Source: Litoribrevibacter euphylliae (GTDB taxonomy: Bacteria > Pseudomonadota > Gammaproteobacteria > Pseudomonadales > Litoribrevibacteraceae). Taken from it: a stretch of 64,000 nucleotides of DNA. The position numbers were made by a program, and so were the translations under genes. The notes beneath the pieces were generated by a model. The model was not told the origin of the DNA. It saw only the letters and a list, made by a program, of their open reading frames with translations, and did not search any database. Where the stretch lies: the NCBI RefSeq assembly GCF_042646085.1, contig NZ_JBHRSZ010000010.1, positions 22,525 to 86,524 of the forward strand. Direction: 5' to 3'. Shown piece after piece: positions 45,516 to 54,787 of the stretch. Every line of letters begins with the position of its first letter. Positions within the stretch are counted from its first letter, which is position 1.

Positions 45516-46361
45516 TTATTCTGAGAGTTCCAAAGCCCGTTGATAAATTTCTTTTTTCCTGAGACCCGTGATGTCCGATAATAACGCCGACGTCTGCTTT
45601 ACACCCAGATATTTCAGACTCGATTGAATCATCGAATCTAAATCACCCAACTCGGTTGTCACCGCTTGCTTTTCAGCACCTTTAACCATCAACACCATCT
45701 CGCCACGCTGCTGATTTGAGTCGTTCTCCAGACACCGAATAAGTTCAGATACAGTATCAGATAAAAAGGTTTCGAACGTTTTCGTAAGCTCACGCGCCAA
45801 CACCACACGGCGATCAGACAAGATCTCCAGCACATCTTTCAAACAATCAAGAATTCGGTGCGGTGATTCATAAAAGATTAATGTTGTCGTTTCCGAGCTC
45901 AACGATTGCAGCATTTTTTTTCGTTGACTCGACTTCGCCGGGAGAAAACCAATGAATCGAAAGTCGTCTGTTGGTAAACCACTGGCAGACAAAGCAGTAA
46001 TCGCCGCACATGCCCCAGGCAACGGAACGACCCTATAACCCGCATCCCTTACCTTGTTGACCAAGTGGTAACCTGGGTCTGAAATCAAGGGCGTTCCAGC
46101 ATCACTGATCAACGCGATATTCTTACCTTCAATCAGCTGCTGAACCAACCAATCCGCTTTCCCACGCTCGTTATGATCATGCAACGCCGTAAGCGAGGTC
46201 TTTATCGAATAATGATCAAGCAATCTCGCACTATGTCTGGTATCCTCACACGCAATCAAATCGACATCCTTTAACACCTGTAGACTTCTATTCGTCATAT
46301 CGTCTAAATTGCCTATAGGTGTTGGAACAATATAAAGTACTGCTGAGGTTTGTGTGGACAT
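45516..46361 (-). CDS. rsmI: 16S rRNA 2'-O-methyltransferase RsmI
   Basis: SAM-dependent 2'-O-methylation of C1402 of 16S rRNA, the partner modification of RsmH. YIVPTPIGNLDDMTNRSL (~10-27) and LISDAGTPLISDPGYHLV (~83-100) are the tetrapyrrole-methylase-like core motifs. The ATG at 46361 is chosen over the TTG at 46367. The start overlaps that of the divergent lpoA by 8 bp, so the two promoters must lie inside each other's coding sequence or leader. The rsmI/lpoA divergence is conserved from E. coli. Confidence 0.97.
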   Translation of the reverse strand: MSTQTSAVLYIVPTPIGNLDDMTNRSLQVLKDVDLIACEDTRHSARLLDHYSIKTSLTALHDHNERGKADWLVQQLIEGKNIALISDAGTPLISDPGYHLVNKVRDAGYRVVPLPGACAAITALSASGLPTDDFRFIGFLPAKSSQRKKMLQSLSSETTTLIFYESPHRILDCLKDVLEILSDRRVVLARELTKTFETFLSDTVSELIRCLENDSNQQRGEMVLMVKGAEKQAVTTELGDLDSMIQSSLKYLGVKQTSALLSDITGLRKKEIYQRALELSE

Positions 46362-48174
46362 AACCAAGATACATTCCTTCTTCGACTTCGTAAGTCGTCA
46401 ATTTTTTAAAGCGCCAGTATATTGCTTAGTGCTCCTTCTGTCTGCCTGTTCATCTACGCCCCCCAAAACCGGCGCAACACCTCAATTATCTGAAAGTTAT
46501 ATTGAGCAATTACTCAATCAAGCCAACCAGAGCACACCAGAACAAGCCACAGAACTGCGATTAAAAGCCGCTCGAGAGCTATGGGATCAAAAGCGTCATG
46601 ACGAGAGCTTGAGAATCACCAATCAAATTACACCCGCACAACTCACCAATGATCTCCATAAAGCACAATACCTATTCTTGAAATCAACAAATCTAGCCCA
46701 ACTGGAACTTGAAGAATCCATGGTTTGGATGGAGCAAATGAGTTCTGACCATTTAGCACTCCTAAACCAGACTGATCAATGGTTATGGCAACGCCATTAT
46801 GCAGCTGCATTAATTCTCCAAGGCGATATCAATCACGCCATTTCACTGCTTGAGCATCAAAGACCGCTACTGGAAGAACTAGAACAGCAAGAGCTCACCC
46901 ACTTTCTCTGGAAAACCCTTTCCAGCCAGGACATAAAAACATTAGCTCAGTCGCTTCAAACATCTCCAGACAAAGTCACCGAAGGCTGGTTAAAACTCGC
47001 CCTAGTTCTTCACGGAGAAACAGCCGACAGATTTAAAAGCCTGGCCCTAAACCAATGGCTTAGCAACTTCCCGAATCATCCAGCGAACACCCCATTACCA
47101 GAAGAAGCAGGACAACTTGCTACGACTGATGACACATCCATCAATCGTATTGCTCTCCTCTTACCTCTCGATGGAAGATTCGCAAACGTAGGCAAAGCAA
47201 TTACCCAAGGCTTCTTAATGGCTGCCTATCAACTTAACGAGGATATCCGCCCAGACATACAAATCATCAACAGTTTAGAAGGCAGCTTCCTTAACACCTA
47301 CAACAGCATTGAAGCCGATTTAATCATCGGGCCTCTCAGTCCAGCCCATATTCACCAACTTGAAAGCTTACCCAACTTACCGATACCAACAATTGCCTTA
47401 AACTCGCTTTCACTCACCGAACCTCCGGTTAATCTCTTTTCAATGAACCTACAGGCAGAAGACGAAGCCAGAACCATGGCCAACTATGCTACCAAGCAAG
47501 GCTACAGCAAAGGCGCCATTCTTACCTATGATTCAAAAAAAGGCCAAAAACTAGCCAATACGTTTGAAACAGCCTTTACTAATGAGCAGCGATCTATTGC
47601 CTACACGCAAAGCTTCGAAAAAAACTGGGCTTCCAGCCTGAAAAAGCTGCTCGAAATTGACAAAAGTGATAACAGAGCACGCAAACTCAGTCGCCTTGTT
47701 AGATCACCAATCGAATACACCGCCAGAAAAAGAGATGACATTGAGTTTATCTATACGCCCCTTAAGTACAAAGATTTAAGACAAACCAATCCCCTCATGG
47801 CATTTTTCTTTGCTAACGACATTCAGGTGCTAAGCAACTCAGACGTCGTGTCACGACTCTATTCTGGAAAACGAGATAAAGACCTTAACGGCATTGCCTT
47901 TAGCGATTACCGTTGGCAACCAGAGATGCATGATACTCACAGCCTACCCAACAAGAACGACCCATCAAGCAAGCTTTACAGCTGGGGAGCCGACGCGTTC
48001 AGCATTGCCATCCAATTACCTGAATTAATCACTATGCAAAACCAACAAGTTCAAGCGTTTGGCTCGAAAGTTCACTTTGATGGCAAATCGAACTTCATTA
48101 GAGAGTTCCCCATAAGCCTAGTTCGCAACGGCAAGCCCTATGAGAAAACTACTCAACAACTTGAAATCAACTAA
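46354..48174 (+). CDS. lpoA: Penicillin-binding protein activator LpoA
   Basis: Outer-membrane lipoprotein that activates PBP1A for peptidoglycan synthesis. The GTG start has GAGG five bases upstream. The signal peptide ends in the lipobox LLLSACSS with the lipidated Cys at ~32. The N-terminal domain (~45-240) is a TPR-like helical part, and the C-terminal domain (~265-590) is a periplasmic-binding-protein fold (IALLLPLDGRFANVGKAI, GAILTYDSKKGQKLAN, LYSWGADAFSIA). Length 606 is typical. It heads the operon lpoA-yraN-diaA-dolP. Confidence 0.96.
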   Translation: MDITKIHSFFDFVSRQFFKAPVYCLVLLLSACSSTPPKTGATPQLSESYIEQLLNQANQSTPEQATELRLKAARELWDQKRHDESLRITNQITPAQLTNDLHKAQYLFLKSTNLAQLELEESMVWMEQMSSDHLALLNQTDQWLWQRHYAAALILQGDINHAISLLEHQRPLLEELEQQELTHFLWKTLSSQDIKTLAQSLQTSPDKVTEGWLKLALVLHGETADRFKSLALNQWLSNFPNHPANTPLPEEAGQLATTDDTSINRIALLLPLDGRFANVGKAITQGFLMAAYQLNEDIRPDIQIINSLEGSFLNTYNSIEADLIIGPLSPAHIHQLESLPNLPIPTIALNSLSLTEPPVNLFSMNLQAEDEARTMANYATKQGYSKGAILTYDSKKGQKLANTFETAFTNEQRSIAYTQSFEKNWASSLKKLLEIDKSDNRARKLSRLVRSPIEYTARKRDDIEFIYTPLKYKDLRQTNPLMAFFFANDIQVLSNSDVVSRLYSGKRDKDLNGIAFSDYRWQPEMHDTHSLPNKNDPSSKLYSWGADAFSIAIQLPELITMQNQQVQAFGSKVHFDGKSNFIREFPISLVRNGKPYEKTTQQLEIN

Positions 48175-48517
48175 AGCCATCGGTGATAAATACGAACAGG
48201 TTGCACAACACTTCCTAAGCCAAGAGAATGTGACTTTTATTAGCCACAATTACCATTCAAAAGCCGGTGAAATTGATCTCATCGGCTTAAAAGATAACAT
48301 TCTCATTTTTTTCGAGGTTAGGGCGCGCTCCAACATTCAGCACGGCCTACCAGAAGAAACCATTACACACAAAAAGCAAGAGCGCATTCGTCGCACTGCG
48401 AGCAAATTTTTACAGACAAACACACAATATAGAAATACCCTATGCAGATTTGACGTCATCAGCATTACTTATTCTGAAACGGACCACGCAATCAACTGGA
48501 TCAAAAACGCGTTTTAA
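48140..48517 (+). CDS. yraN: YraN family endonuclease-like protein
   Basis: A 125-residue member of the UPF0102/YraN family, with a restriction-endonuclease-like fold. The nuclease motif GEIDLIGLKDNILIFFEVRAR (~43-63) carries Asp and Glu of the PD-(D/E)xK type; the usual final Lys is Arg here (EVRAR), as in many YraN proteins. The start overlaps the lpoA end by 35 bp. Function is unsettled; DNA repair or recombination roles have been suggested. Confidence 0.9.
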   Translation: MRKLLNNLKSTKAIGDKYEQVAQHFLSQENVTFISHNYHSKAGEIDLIGLKDNILIFFEVRARSNIQHGLPEETITHKKQERIRRTASKFLQTNTQYRNTLCRFDVISITYSETDHAINWIKNAF

Positions 48518-48541
48518 TAACGCTGCACATACGGGAACTTT

Positions 48542-49135
48542 ATGAGTCTGACAGACCGCATCCAAATGCATTTTGGACAAGCAATCGAAACTAAAATGCA
48601 TACCGCAGAGCTATTAACAGACGATATTTGTCTGGTTAGCCAATGGCTAATTAACTGTTTAGTGAATGACAGTAAAATTCTTTGCTGCGGTAATGGAGCC
48701 TCTTCTGCATTAGCACAACTCCTATCGTCCAAGCTCATGAACAAATACGGACAAGAGCGCCCAGGCCTTCCTGCCATCACCATTGGTGCCGATAGCTGCG
48801 TTGCCAGCGGCATATCAAACACCTTCAGTTTTTCAGAGATTTTTGCACGTCAAATCAAAGCCATTGGCCAACCTGGAGACATTCTTGTCATCATCAGTAC
48901 CGGTGGAAACTCCCCAAACATCATCCAAGCAATACAAGCCGCACATGATAGAGAAGTTGCGGTTATTGCATTAACCGGTGGCGATGGCGGGGGCGTAGCG
49001 ACACTCCTTACAGAACACGATATTGAACTTAGAGTACCATCAGACATCAAATCAATTATTCACGAAGCACACATGAGCATCATCCACTGCTTATGCGATT
49101 TAATTGATTACCAGCTGTTCGAGGAAGCCCTGTGA
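48542..49135 (+). CDS. diaA: DnaA initiator-associating protein DiaA
   Basis: SIS-domain protein of 197 residues that binds DnaA and promotes orderly initiation at oriC. CCGNGASSALAQLLSSKLMNKY (~47-68) and ISTGGNSPNIIQAIQAA (~120-136) are the SIS-domain phosphosugar loops, and MSIIHCLCDLIDYQLF ends the family's C-terminal helix. Related to GmhA (sedoheptulose-7-phosphate isomerase), but operon context supports DiaA. The next gene overlaps it by 4 bp. Confidence 0.93.
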   Translation: MSLTDRIQMHFGQAIETKMHTAELLTDDICLVSQWLINCLVNDSKILCCGNGASSALAQLLSSKLMNKYGQERPGLPAITIGADSCVASGISNTFSFSEIFARQIKAIGQPGDILVIISTGGNSPNIIQAIQAAHDREVAVIALTGGDGGGVATLLTEHDIELRVPSDIKSIIHEAHMSIIHCLCDLIDYQLFEEAL

Positions 49136-49704
49136 GTTTGTTGAGAGTCCTATTGATTTCAAGCGCTTTTGCGAGCCTCACTACAGGCTGCGTCAGCTTG
49201 CTTGATGCAACCTCGGAAGGTCCCATTGAAGAGCATCAAGGAACCCGAACCCTGGGAACCGTTATTGAAGATGAAAACATAGAAACCAAGATCTCGGTTA
49301 ATTTACGCAAAGCCTCCGACACCCTAAAAAATTCTAACATCGATGTTGTCAGCTTTAATGGCACTGTACTTTTAGTCGGTGAAGTTCCCGATCAAGCAAG
49401 CAAGGCACTGGCCGACCAAGTAGCATCGAAAACCCGTGCCGTCAGAAAAGTCTATAACGAATTGAGTATTGCTGGCGTCAGCACCTGGGTATCAAGGTAT
49501 AACGATGCCTGGATCACCACTAAAGTATCTTCACAGATGATGCTAGCAGAGAACTTTCCCAGCAGCCGAATAAAAGTAGTTACCGAACAAGGAACCGTTT
49601 ATCTAATGGGGCTCGTAAGTCAAACCGAAGGTGAATATGCAGTCGACATTACCAAACAAGTCTACGGTGTAGAAAAGATAGTGAAGCTGTTTGAATATAT
49701 TTAG
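49132..49704 (+). CDS. dolP: BON-domain outer-membrane lipoprotein DolP (YraP)
   Basis: A 190-residue lipoprotein with two BON domains, needed for outer-membrane integrity and linked to BAM. The GTG start overlaps diaA by 4 bp. The lipobox is LTTGCVSL with the acylated Cys at ~20. BON 1 spans ~50-115 (ETKISVNLRKA, NGTVLLVGEVPDQ), BON 2 spans ~120-185 (ITTKVSSQMM, EQGTVYLMGLVS). It closes the operon; a terminator follows. Confidence 0.95.
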   Translation: MSLLRVLLISSAFASLTTGCVSLLDATSEGPIEEHQGTRTLGTVIEDENIETKISVNLRKASDTLKNSNIDVVSFNGTVLLVGEVPDQASKALADQVASKTRAVRKVYNELSIAGVSTWVSRYNDAWITTKVSSQMMLAENFPSSRIKVVTEQGTVYLMGLVSQTEGEYAVDITKQVYGVEKIVKLFEYI

Positions 49705-49746
49705 ATTTAATAAGAAAAGTATATTTAGAACAAACCACAAGAACAT

Positions 49747-49777
49747 AAAAAAAGGGCCCATCGGCCCTTTTTTTATT
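49747..49777. terminator. Bidirectional intrinsic terminator
   Basis: GGGCC/GGCCC stem with a CATC loop, A7 before and T7 after. It stands between the convergent dolP and sspB genes and can serve both. Confidence 0.9.
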
Positions 49778-50192
49778 TCACCACTTTCAAGCTCGGCTTT
49801 GGTTTCGCCAAAGACTCATCGGGCTTATCATCCAACTCTTTTACCGACTTTAACGGCGGATCATCATCTGGCTGCGGAGCACCAGGCTCAGCACCAAAGA
49901 CCATCCCCTGACCGTTTTCACGTGCATATATTGCCAGAACGGCAACAATTGGCACATAAACACGCATAGGAACTCCGCCGAAACGCGCGTTAAAATCAAT
50001 TGCATCGTTGCTTATGATTAGTCCACGAACAGCCGACGGTGAAATATTCAGAATAATCTGACCATCAGAAACAAAGTCCTGTGGCACCTGCACACCCTGA
50101 ACACCAGCATCAACTACAATATACGGAGTGAAGTTGTTATCAACCATCCACTCCTGCAATCCTCGAACCAGATAAGGTCTACTTGGTGTCAT
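49773..50192 (-). CDS. sspB: ClpXP protease specificity-enhancing factor SspB
   Basis: Adaptor that delivers ssrA-tagged and RseA peptides to ClpXP. The ATG at 50192, with GGAG seven bases upstream, gives MTPSRPYLVRGLQEWMVDN, the family start; the longer frame is rejected. The SspB core (~1-110) ends in AVLAIYARENGQGM. An acidic, Pro-rich linker leads to the C-terminal LKVVK peptide that docks on ClpX. Follows sspA by 17 bp, as in E. coli. Confidence 0.96.
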   Translation of the reverse strand: MTPSRPYLVRGLQEWMVDNNFTPYIVVDAGVQGVQVPQDFVSDGQIILNISPSAVRGLIISNDAIDFNARFGGVPMRVYVPIVAVLAIYARENGQGMVFGAEPGAPQPDDDPPLKSVKELDDKPDESLAKPKPSLKVVK

Positions 50193-50208
50193 CCTAAAGC
50201 TCCAAGAG

Positions 50209-50829
50209 TTACAGACGCATTTCTCTTTCAGCCTCAGACAGGCTCGCCTGGAACGACTCGCGCTCAAAGATACGCATCATGTAGAGATTCAAGCCTTTCG
50301 CAGATTCAGGAATCTCAATCCCTAGCTCTTTAACACGCCATAGAATCGGACCAACCAAGCAATCTACAACGGTAAAATCATCACTCATGAAGTACGGCTT
50401 TTCTTCAAAGATCGGAGAAACAGCCATAATACTATCCTGCAAGCTTTTACGCGCAGCATCAATATCACCTTCACCAGCAAGAATCTGATCAACCAGAGGG
50501 CTCCAGTCACGCTCGATACGGTACATCCATAAGCGACTCTGAGCTCGTGCTACAGGATACACCGGTAACAATGGCGGATGAGGGAAACGCTCATCTAAGT
50601 ACTCCATCATGATCTCTGGCTGATAAAGCACCAACTCACGATCCACCAAAGTAGGCAATTCGTTATAAGGATTAAGAGAGGCTAAATCTTCTGGCTTGTT
50701 GTTAGGATTTACATCCAACACGTCGACAGCAACTCCTTTTTCAGCCAGGACAATACGTACTCGATGGCTGTAATGACTCTCACCGTCAGAATAAAAAGTC
50801 ATAGAAGATCGTTTGGCAACTACGCCCAT
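50209..50829 (-). CDS. sspA: Stringent starvation protein A
   Basis: A GST-fold regulator that binds RNA polymerase and supports the stationary-phase and acid response. MGVVAKRSSMTFYSDGE resembles the E. coli N-terminus. N-terminal thioredoxin-like domain 1-85 with NPYNELPTLVDREL and C-terminal helical domain to 206. The conserved PHPP surface motif (RFPHPPLLPV, ~85) is present. It is upstream of sspB and downstream of the bc1 genes, a common order. Confidence 0.96.
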   Translation of the reverse strand: MGVVAKRSSMTFYSDGESHYSHRVRIVLAEKGVAVDVLDVNPNNKPEDLASLNPYNELPTLVDRELVLYQPEIMMEYLDERFPHPPLLPVYPVARAQSRLWMYRIERDWSPLVDQILAGEGDIDAARKSLQDSIMAVSPIFEEKPYFMSDDFTVVDCLVGPILWRVKELGIEIPESAKGLNLYMMRIFERESFQASLSEAEREMRL

Positions 50830-50913
50830 AAAACACCCCTAATTAAAACCAAAAACAGGGTGTGCAGGAAAAACCCGCACACCCATCAATAAGTCTAACT
50901 ATACCACTAATAA

Positions 50914-51675
50914 TTAGTGAATATCTTTCCAATATTCACGATTTAGCAGGTAAGCACAGATAAACAGCACAACTAGGAACAACATCACGATAATACCGAT
51001 TCGTACACGCTCTTCCTGCATTGGCTCTGCAGTGTATACAAGGAAGTTTACAAGATCGTAAACAGTCTCTTCATATTCTGCTGGAGATTGTGTGCCTTCT
51101 TCTGCCAAATACAAAACATCACAACGCTCTTCTGTAATGTCTTGACCTGTCAATACATCAATATCTACAGGTACTTGTGCACAACCTTTCTTTTGAAGAC
51201 CCTGAAGCTCCATCAAAACGTGCGGCATACCAACATTCGGGAACACCTCGTTATTCACACCCAATGGGCGAGTAGGATCTTCATAGAAAGTACGAAGGTA
51301 AGTGTACAACCAATCTTCACCACGTACACGAGCAACCAAAGTTAGATCCGGTGGCGCAGCACCAAACCAACGCTTCGCAGAATCTACCGTCATTGAGTTA
51401 TGCATTAGCTGACCAATTTTTGAATCATCAAAAATAAGGTTCTCAACCATTAACTCATGAGGAATGTGCAAATCATCCGCAACACGCTCGTAACGAGAAT
51501 ACTGCATCGCATGACAACCCATGCAATAGTTCATGAAGGTTTGCGCACCGCGCTGAAGTGAAGCCTTGTTAGAAACGTTAGCGTTCATGTCATCCAAAGG
51601 ATAACCGCTACCAGCAGCTACCGCAGTCAACGGAGCAACAATGCTTAATAAAAATACAGAAATAAGTTTTTTCAT
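50914..51675 (-). CDS. petC: Cytochrome c1 of the bc1 complex
   Basis: A 253-residue membrane-anchored c-type cytochrome of complex III. Signal peptide 1-21, heme motif C51-M-G-C54-H55 followed by AMQYSRYERV, a methionine ligand most likely in the MPHVLMELQ region, and a C-terminal transmembrane anchor (~228-246) ending in NREYWKDIH. It receives electrons from the Rieske protein and passes them to cytochrome c. Start overlaps the petB stop by 1 bp. Confidence 0.97.
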   Translation of the reverse strand: MKKLISVFLLSIVAPLTAVAAGSGYPLDDMNANVSNKASLQRGAQTFMNYCMGCHAMQYSRYERVADDLHIPHELMVENLIFDDSKIGQLMHNSMTVDSAKRWFGAAPPDLTLVARVRGEDWLYTYLRTFYEDPTRPLGVNNEVFPNVGMPHVLMELQGLQKKGCAQVPVDIDVLTGQDITEERCDVLYLAEEGTQSPAEYEETVYDLVNFLVYTAEPMQEERVRIGIIVMLFLVVLFICAYLLNREYWKDIH

Positions 51676-52895
51676 TAGCCTGTCACCCTCTCTGGAACTG
51701 GTTTAGTCTTCTCGGCCTTCGTATACCAAGGCATCAAGATAAAGAACGCAAAGTAAACAACGGTCATCAGCGGCGCCAACCAAGGTGGTTGAGCATAAGC
51801 CGGAAGCGCACCACAAATACCTAGGATCACAAAAGAAACTACGAACAAGGCAATTGCAATCTTGCTTAACATGCCCTTGTAACGGATTGAGCGAACCGGG
51901 CTACGATCCAACCAAGGCAACACGAACAGAATCGCAATTGCAGCACCCATCGCAATTACACCCAACAACTTATCAGGTACAGCACGAAGAACAGCATAGA
52001 ATGGAGTGAAGTACCACACTGGCGCGATATGCTCAGGGGTTTTCAAAGGATTTGCCTCTTCAAAGTTGGCATGCTCTAAGAAGTAACCGCCCATTTCAGG
52101 CATAAAGAAGATGATACCGCAGAAAACGAATAGGAAGACAACAATACCCACCAGATCATGAACAGTATAGAACGGATGGAAAGGAATACCGTCTTTTGGT
52201 ACGCCATTTTCATCAAGATTCTTCTTGATATCAACGCCATCTGGGTTGTTAGAACCAACTTCATGAAGTGCTAGAAGGTGCATTACAACCAAGGCAACAA
52301 TCACCAACGGAAGCGCAATTACGTGAAGCGCAAAGAAACGGTTCAAAGTAATCTCAGAAATCAGGTAATCACCACGAATCCAAGTCGTTAAATCTTCACC
52401 AACGTAAGGAATTGCACCAAACAGAGAAATAATTACCTGTGCACCCCAATATGACATCTGACCCCATGGCAATACATAGCCCATGAATGCTTCTGCACAC
52501 AGCGCTAGGTAGATACACATACCAAAGATCCAGATCAATTCACGTGGCTTCTGATAAGAACCATAAATAATGCCACGGAACATATGAAGGTAAACAACAA
52601 CGAAGAATGCCGAAGCACCAGTGGAATGCATGTATCGGAGCAACCAACCCCACTCCACGTCACGCATAATATATTCAACAGAAGCAAATGCACCTTCTTG
52701 AGAAGGAACAAAGCTCATGGTCAACCAAATACCCGTCAGCAGCTGATTAACCAGCACCAACATTGACAAAACACCAAACACATACCATACGTTGAAGTTC
52801 TTCGGCGCATAGTACTTGCTCATGTGTTTTTCATAGGCTTCTGTTACTGGTAGACGATCATCTACCCAAGCCATCAAACCTTTCTTATCACTCAT
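51675..52895 (-). CDS. petB: Cytochrome b of the bc1 complex
   Basis: A 406-residue membrane protein with eight to nine transmembrane helices holding the two b hemes. Histidine ligands are in RYMHSTGASAFFVVVYLHMF (~88-107) and FALHVIALPLVIVALVVMHLL (~188-208). The Qo-site motif is PEHIAPVWYF-like (around residue 290). It is the fused full-length type, not the split b6/subunit IV type. Overlaps petA by 1 bp and petC by 1 bp. Confidence 0.98.
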   Translation of the reverse strand: MSDKKGLMAWVDDRLPVTEAYEKHMSKYYAPKNFNVWYVFGVLSMLVLVNQLLTGIWLTMSFVPSQEGAFASVEYIMRDVEWGWLLRYMHSTGASAFFVVVYLHMFRGIIYGSYQKPRELIWIFGMCIYLALCAEAFMGYVLPWGQMSYWGAQVIISLFGAIPYVGEDLTTWIRGDYLISEITLNRFFALHVIALPLVIVALVVMHLLALHEVGSNNPDGVDIKKNLDENGVPKDGIPFHPFYTVHDLVGIVVFLFVFCGIIFFMPEMGGYFLEHANFEEANPLKTPEHIAPVWYFTPFYAVLRAVPDKLLGVIAMGAAIAILFVLPWLDRSPVRSIRYKGMLSKIAIALFVVSFVILGICGALPAYAQPPWLAPLMTVVYFAFFILMPWYTKAEKTKPVPERVTG

Positions 52896-53488
52896 TATGC
52901 GCTCTCCTGATCAACACCGACAAGAATCACGTTGTCACTCAGATATGAGTGAGGCGGAACTTCCAAGTTAATTGGAGCCGGAACACCCTGATACACACGA
53001 CCAGAAAGGTCGAAGCGGGAACCGTGACACGGACAGAAGAAACCACCTAACCAGTCGTCACCCAGATCAGCCGGTGAAATTTCCGGACGATATTTAGGCG
53101 AACAACCCAAGTGAGTACAAATACCAACCAACACTAGAATTTCAGGTTTGATAGAACGATTAATGCCAGAAACATATTCTGGTTGTTGAGGAACCTCTGA
53201 ATTAGGGTCGCGAACAGAGCTATTCAACTTTTCAATGTTTTTCAACACTTCTTCGGTACGACGAATAATCCAAACTGGTTTACCACGCCATTCAACAATC
53301 ATTTGTTGACCCGGCTCAAGTTTACTAATATCTGCCTTGACAGGTGCGCCAGCAGCTTTTGCTTTCGCACTCGGGTTCCAAGAAGCCACAAACGGGGTTG
53401 CAACGCCCACAGCACCAACTGCACCAACTGCAGATGTTGCTCCTATCAGGAGGCGTCGGCGCCCTTTATTTACGCCGTCTTGATTCAT
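52895..53488 (-). CDS. petA: Rieske iron-sulfur subunit of the bc1 complex
   Basis: A 197-residue ubiquinol-cytochrome c reductase iron-sulfur subunit. The N-terminal GRRRLLIGATSA is a twin-arginine export and anchor signal. The Rieske domain shows C124-T-H126-L-G-C129 and C152-P-C154-H155-G-S: C124, C152, H126 and H155 hold the [2Fe-2S] cluster, C129 and C154 form a disulfide. It heads petABC. Upstream is a long inverted repeat around the promoter (53587-53636). Confidence 0.98.
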   Translation of the reverse strand: MNQDGVNKGRRRLLIGATSAVGAVGAVGVATPFVASWNPSAKAKAAGAPVKADISKLEPGQQMIVEWRGKPVWIIRRTEEVLKNIEKLNSSVRDPNSEVPQQPEYVSGINRSIKPEILVLVGICTHLGCSPKYRPEISPADLGDDWLGGFFCPCHGSRFDLSGRVYQGVPAPINLEVPPHSYLSDNVILVGVDQESA

Positions 53489-53586
53489 GCTAGGTTATCT
53501 CCCATCAGCCAACCGTATTCTGAATCCACATACCAAATAACTCACTAATAAATAGCAAACTATTCAACACACAATGGTCATCTCAT

Positions 53587-53636
53587 TTTAGTCGCGGAAT
53601 AGTATAGAAAATACCCCTACAATACAAGCGACTAAA
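53587..53636 (-). promoter_or_regulatory. petABC promoter flanked by a 9-bp inverted repeat
   Basis: TTTAGTCGC (53587-53595) and GCGACTAAA (53628-53636) are perfect inverted repeats with a 32-bp spacer, 41 bp centre to centre. On the minus strand the -10 TATACT (53601-53606) lies between them. One arm falls on the -35 region, the other around the start of transcription. The regulator is unknown. Confidence 0.5.
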
Positions 53637-53682
53637 GATGAATAGCGCTTGATATAAAACAACTAATCATCAATTAACAGGC

Positions 53683-53714
53683 AAAAAAAAGGCACTTCCG
53701 AAGAAGTGCCTTTT
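53683..53714 (-). terminator. Intrinsic terminator of rpsI
   Basis: Stem GGCACTTC/GAAGTGCC with a four-base loop, then T8 on the minus strand. It lies 16 bp beyond the rpsI stop. Confidence 0.9.
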
Positions 53715-53729
53715 CCACACAGAAACGAA

Positions 53730-54122
53730 TTAACGCTTCGAGAATTGTGGACGCTTACGTGCCTTACGTAGACCAACTTTCTTACGCTCAACAACACGAG
53801 CATCACGAGTAACATAACCCGCTGCTCGAAGTGCTGGACGAAGAGTTTCGTCATAAGCCATAAGAGCACGAGTGATACCGTGACGGATAGCACCAGCTTG
53901 GCCAGAACCACCACCGCCTTTTACAGTAACGATCACATCGAACTTCTCTAGGTTTTCAGTCAACTCAAGCGGCTGACGAACAACCATGCGAGCCGTTTCA
54001 CGACCGAAGTACTCATCTAGAGTGCGGCTGTTTACAGTGATAGAACCACTACCTGGTCTTAGGAAGACACGTGCAGTAGAGCTTTTGCGACGACCTGTGC
54101 CGTAGTATTGTGTTACAGACAT
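53730..54122 (-). CDS. rpsI: 30S ribosomal protein S9
   Basis: 130-residue ribosomal protein uS9. TGRRKSSTARVFL at the start, GGGGSGQAGAIRHGITRAL in the middle and the basic tail RKARKRPQFSKR, whose C-terminus reaches the P-site tRNA, are all characteristic. It follows rplM by 12 bp. Confidence 0.99.
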   Translation of the reverse strand: MSVTQYYGTGRRKSSTARVFLRPGSGSITVNSRTLDEYFGRETARMVVRQPLELTENLEKFDVIVTVKGGGGSGQAGAIRHGITRALMAYDETLRPALRAAGYVTRDARVVERKKVGLRKARKRPQFSKR

Positions 54123-54134
54123 AGTAGACTTCCG

Positions 54135-54563
54135 TTAAATATCCAGTTCTTGAGGCTGCTGTGCAGCATGTGGGTGTTCAGCACCAGCGTATACTTTCAA
54201 CTTAGAAAACATCGCACGACCAAGCGGATTTTTAGGAAGCATTCCTTTAACCGCTTTCTCGATTACCATTTCTGGCTTACGTTCGATCATTTCGTTGAAG
54301 TTAGCAGAACGCATACCACCTGGATATCCAGTATGACGGTAGTACATTTTATCTGCAGCCTTGTTACCTGTTACAGCAACTTTCTCAGCGTTTACGATAA
54401 CAATATAGTCACCAGTATCAACGTGAGGTGTATATTCAGGCTTATGTTTACCACGAAGACGACTTGCTACTTCAGTGGCCAAGCGACCCAAGGTTTTGCC
54501 TTGAGCATCCACGACATACCAGTCGCGTTTAACTGTTTCTGGTTTTGCGCTAAAAGTTTTCAT
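54135..54563 (-). CDS. rplM: 50S ribosomal protein L13
   Basis: 142-residue uL13. The ATG at 54563 gives MKTFSAKPETVKRDWYVVDA, the family start; the longer frame to 54710 is rejected. NAEKVAVTGNKAADK and GMLPKNPLGRAMFSKLKVYAG are typical. Promoter upstream; first gene of rplM-rpsI. In E. coli L13 can regulate its own operon; no leader structure is claimed here. Confidence 0.99.
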   Translation of the reverse strand: MKTFSAKPETVKRDWYVVDAQGKTLGRLATEVASRLRGKHKPEYTPHVDTGDYIVIVNAEKVAVTGNKAADKMYYRHTGYPGGMRSANFNEMIERKPEMVIEKAVKGMLPKNPLGRAMFSKLKVYAGAEHPHAAQQPQELDI

Positions 54564-54675
54564 TCTTACCAGCCTAGATTGGGCAGTTTCTATAAAAGCA
54601 GCGCATTCTATATAAATAGAATAACATCTGCAAACTTTAAAGCGGACTCTTTCAGTGTGGGAAACTGAGGCGGCG

Positions 54676-54704
54676 AGTATACAACAAAAAACAATTAATG
54701 TAAG
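54676..54704 (-). promoter_or_regulatory. Promoter of rplM-rpsI
   Basis: On the minus strand a -10 TATACT (54676-54681) is 17 bp from CTTACA (~54699-54704), matching -35 at four of six. The leader to rplM is ~105 nt. Confidence 0.6.
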
Positions 54705-54787
54705 CCCCAAAGGTTGTCACGACCTTCAGCTTTCTATATAAAGGTACGAGTCCGAACTCTAATAATAAAAGACCCAAAGGTTAAGAG

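Noticed and set aside
54108..54668. Plus-strand 186-residue frame
   Set aside because: Antisense to rplM and its leader; Phe/Ser-rich composition typical of an antisense frame.
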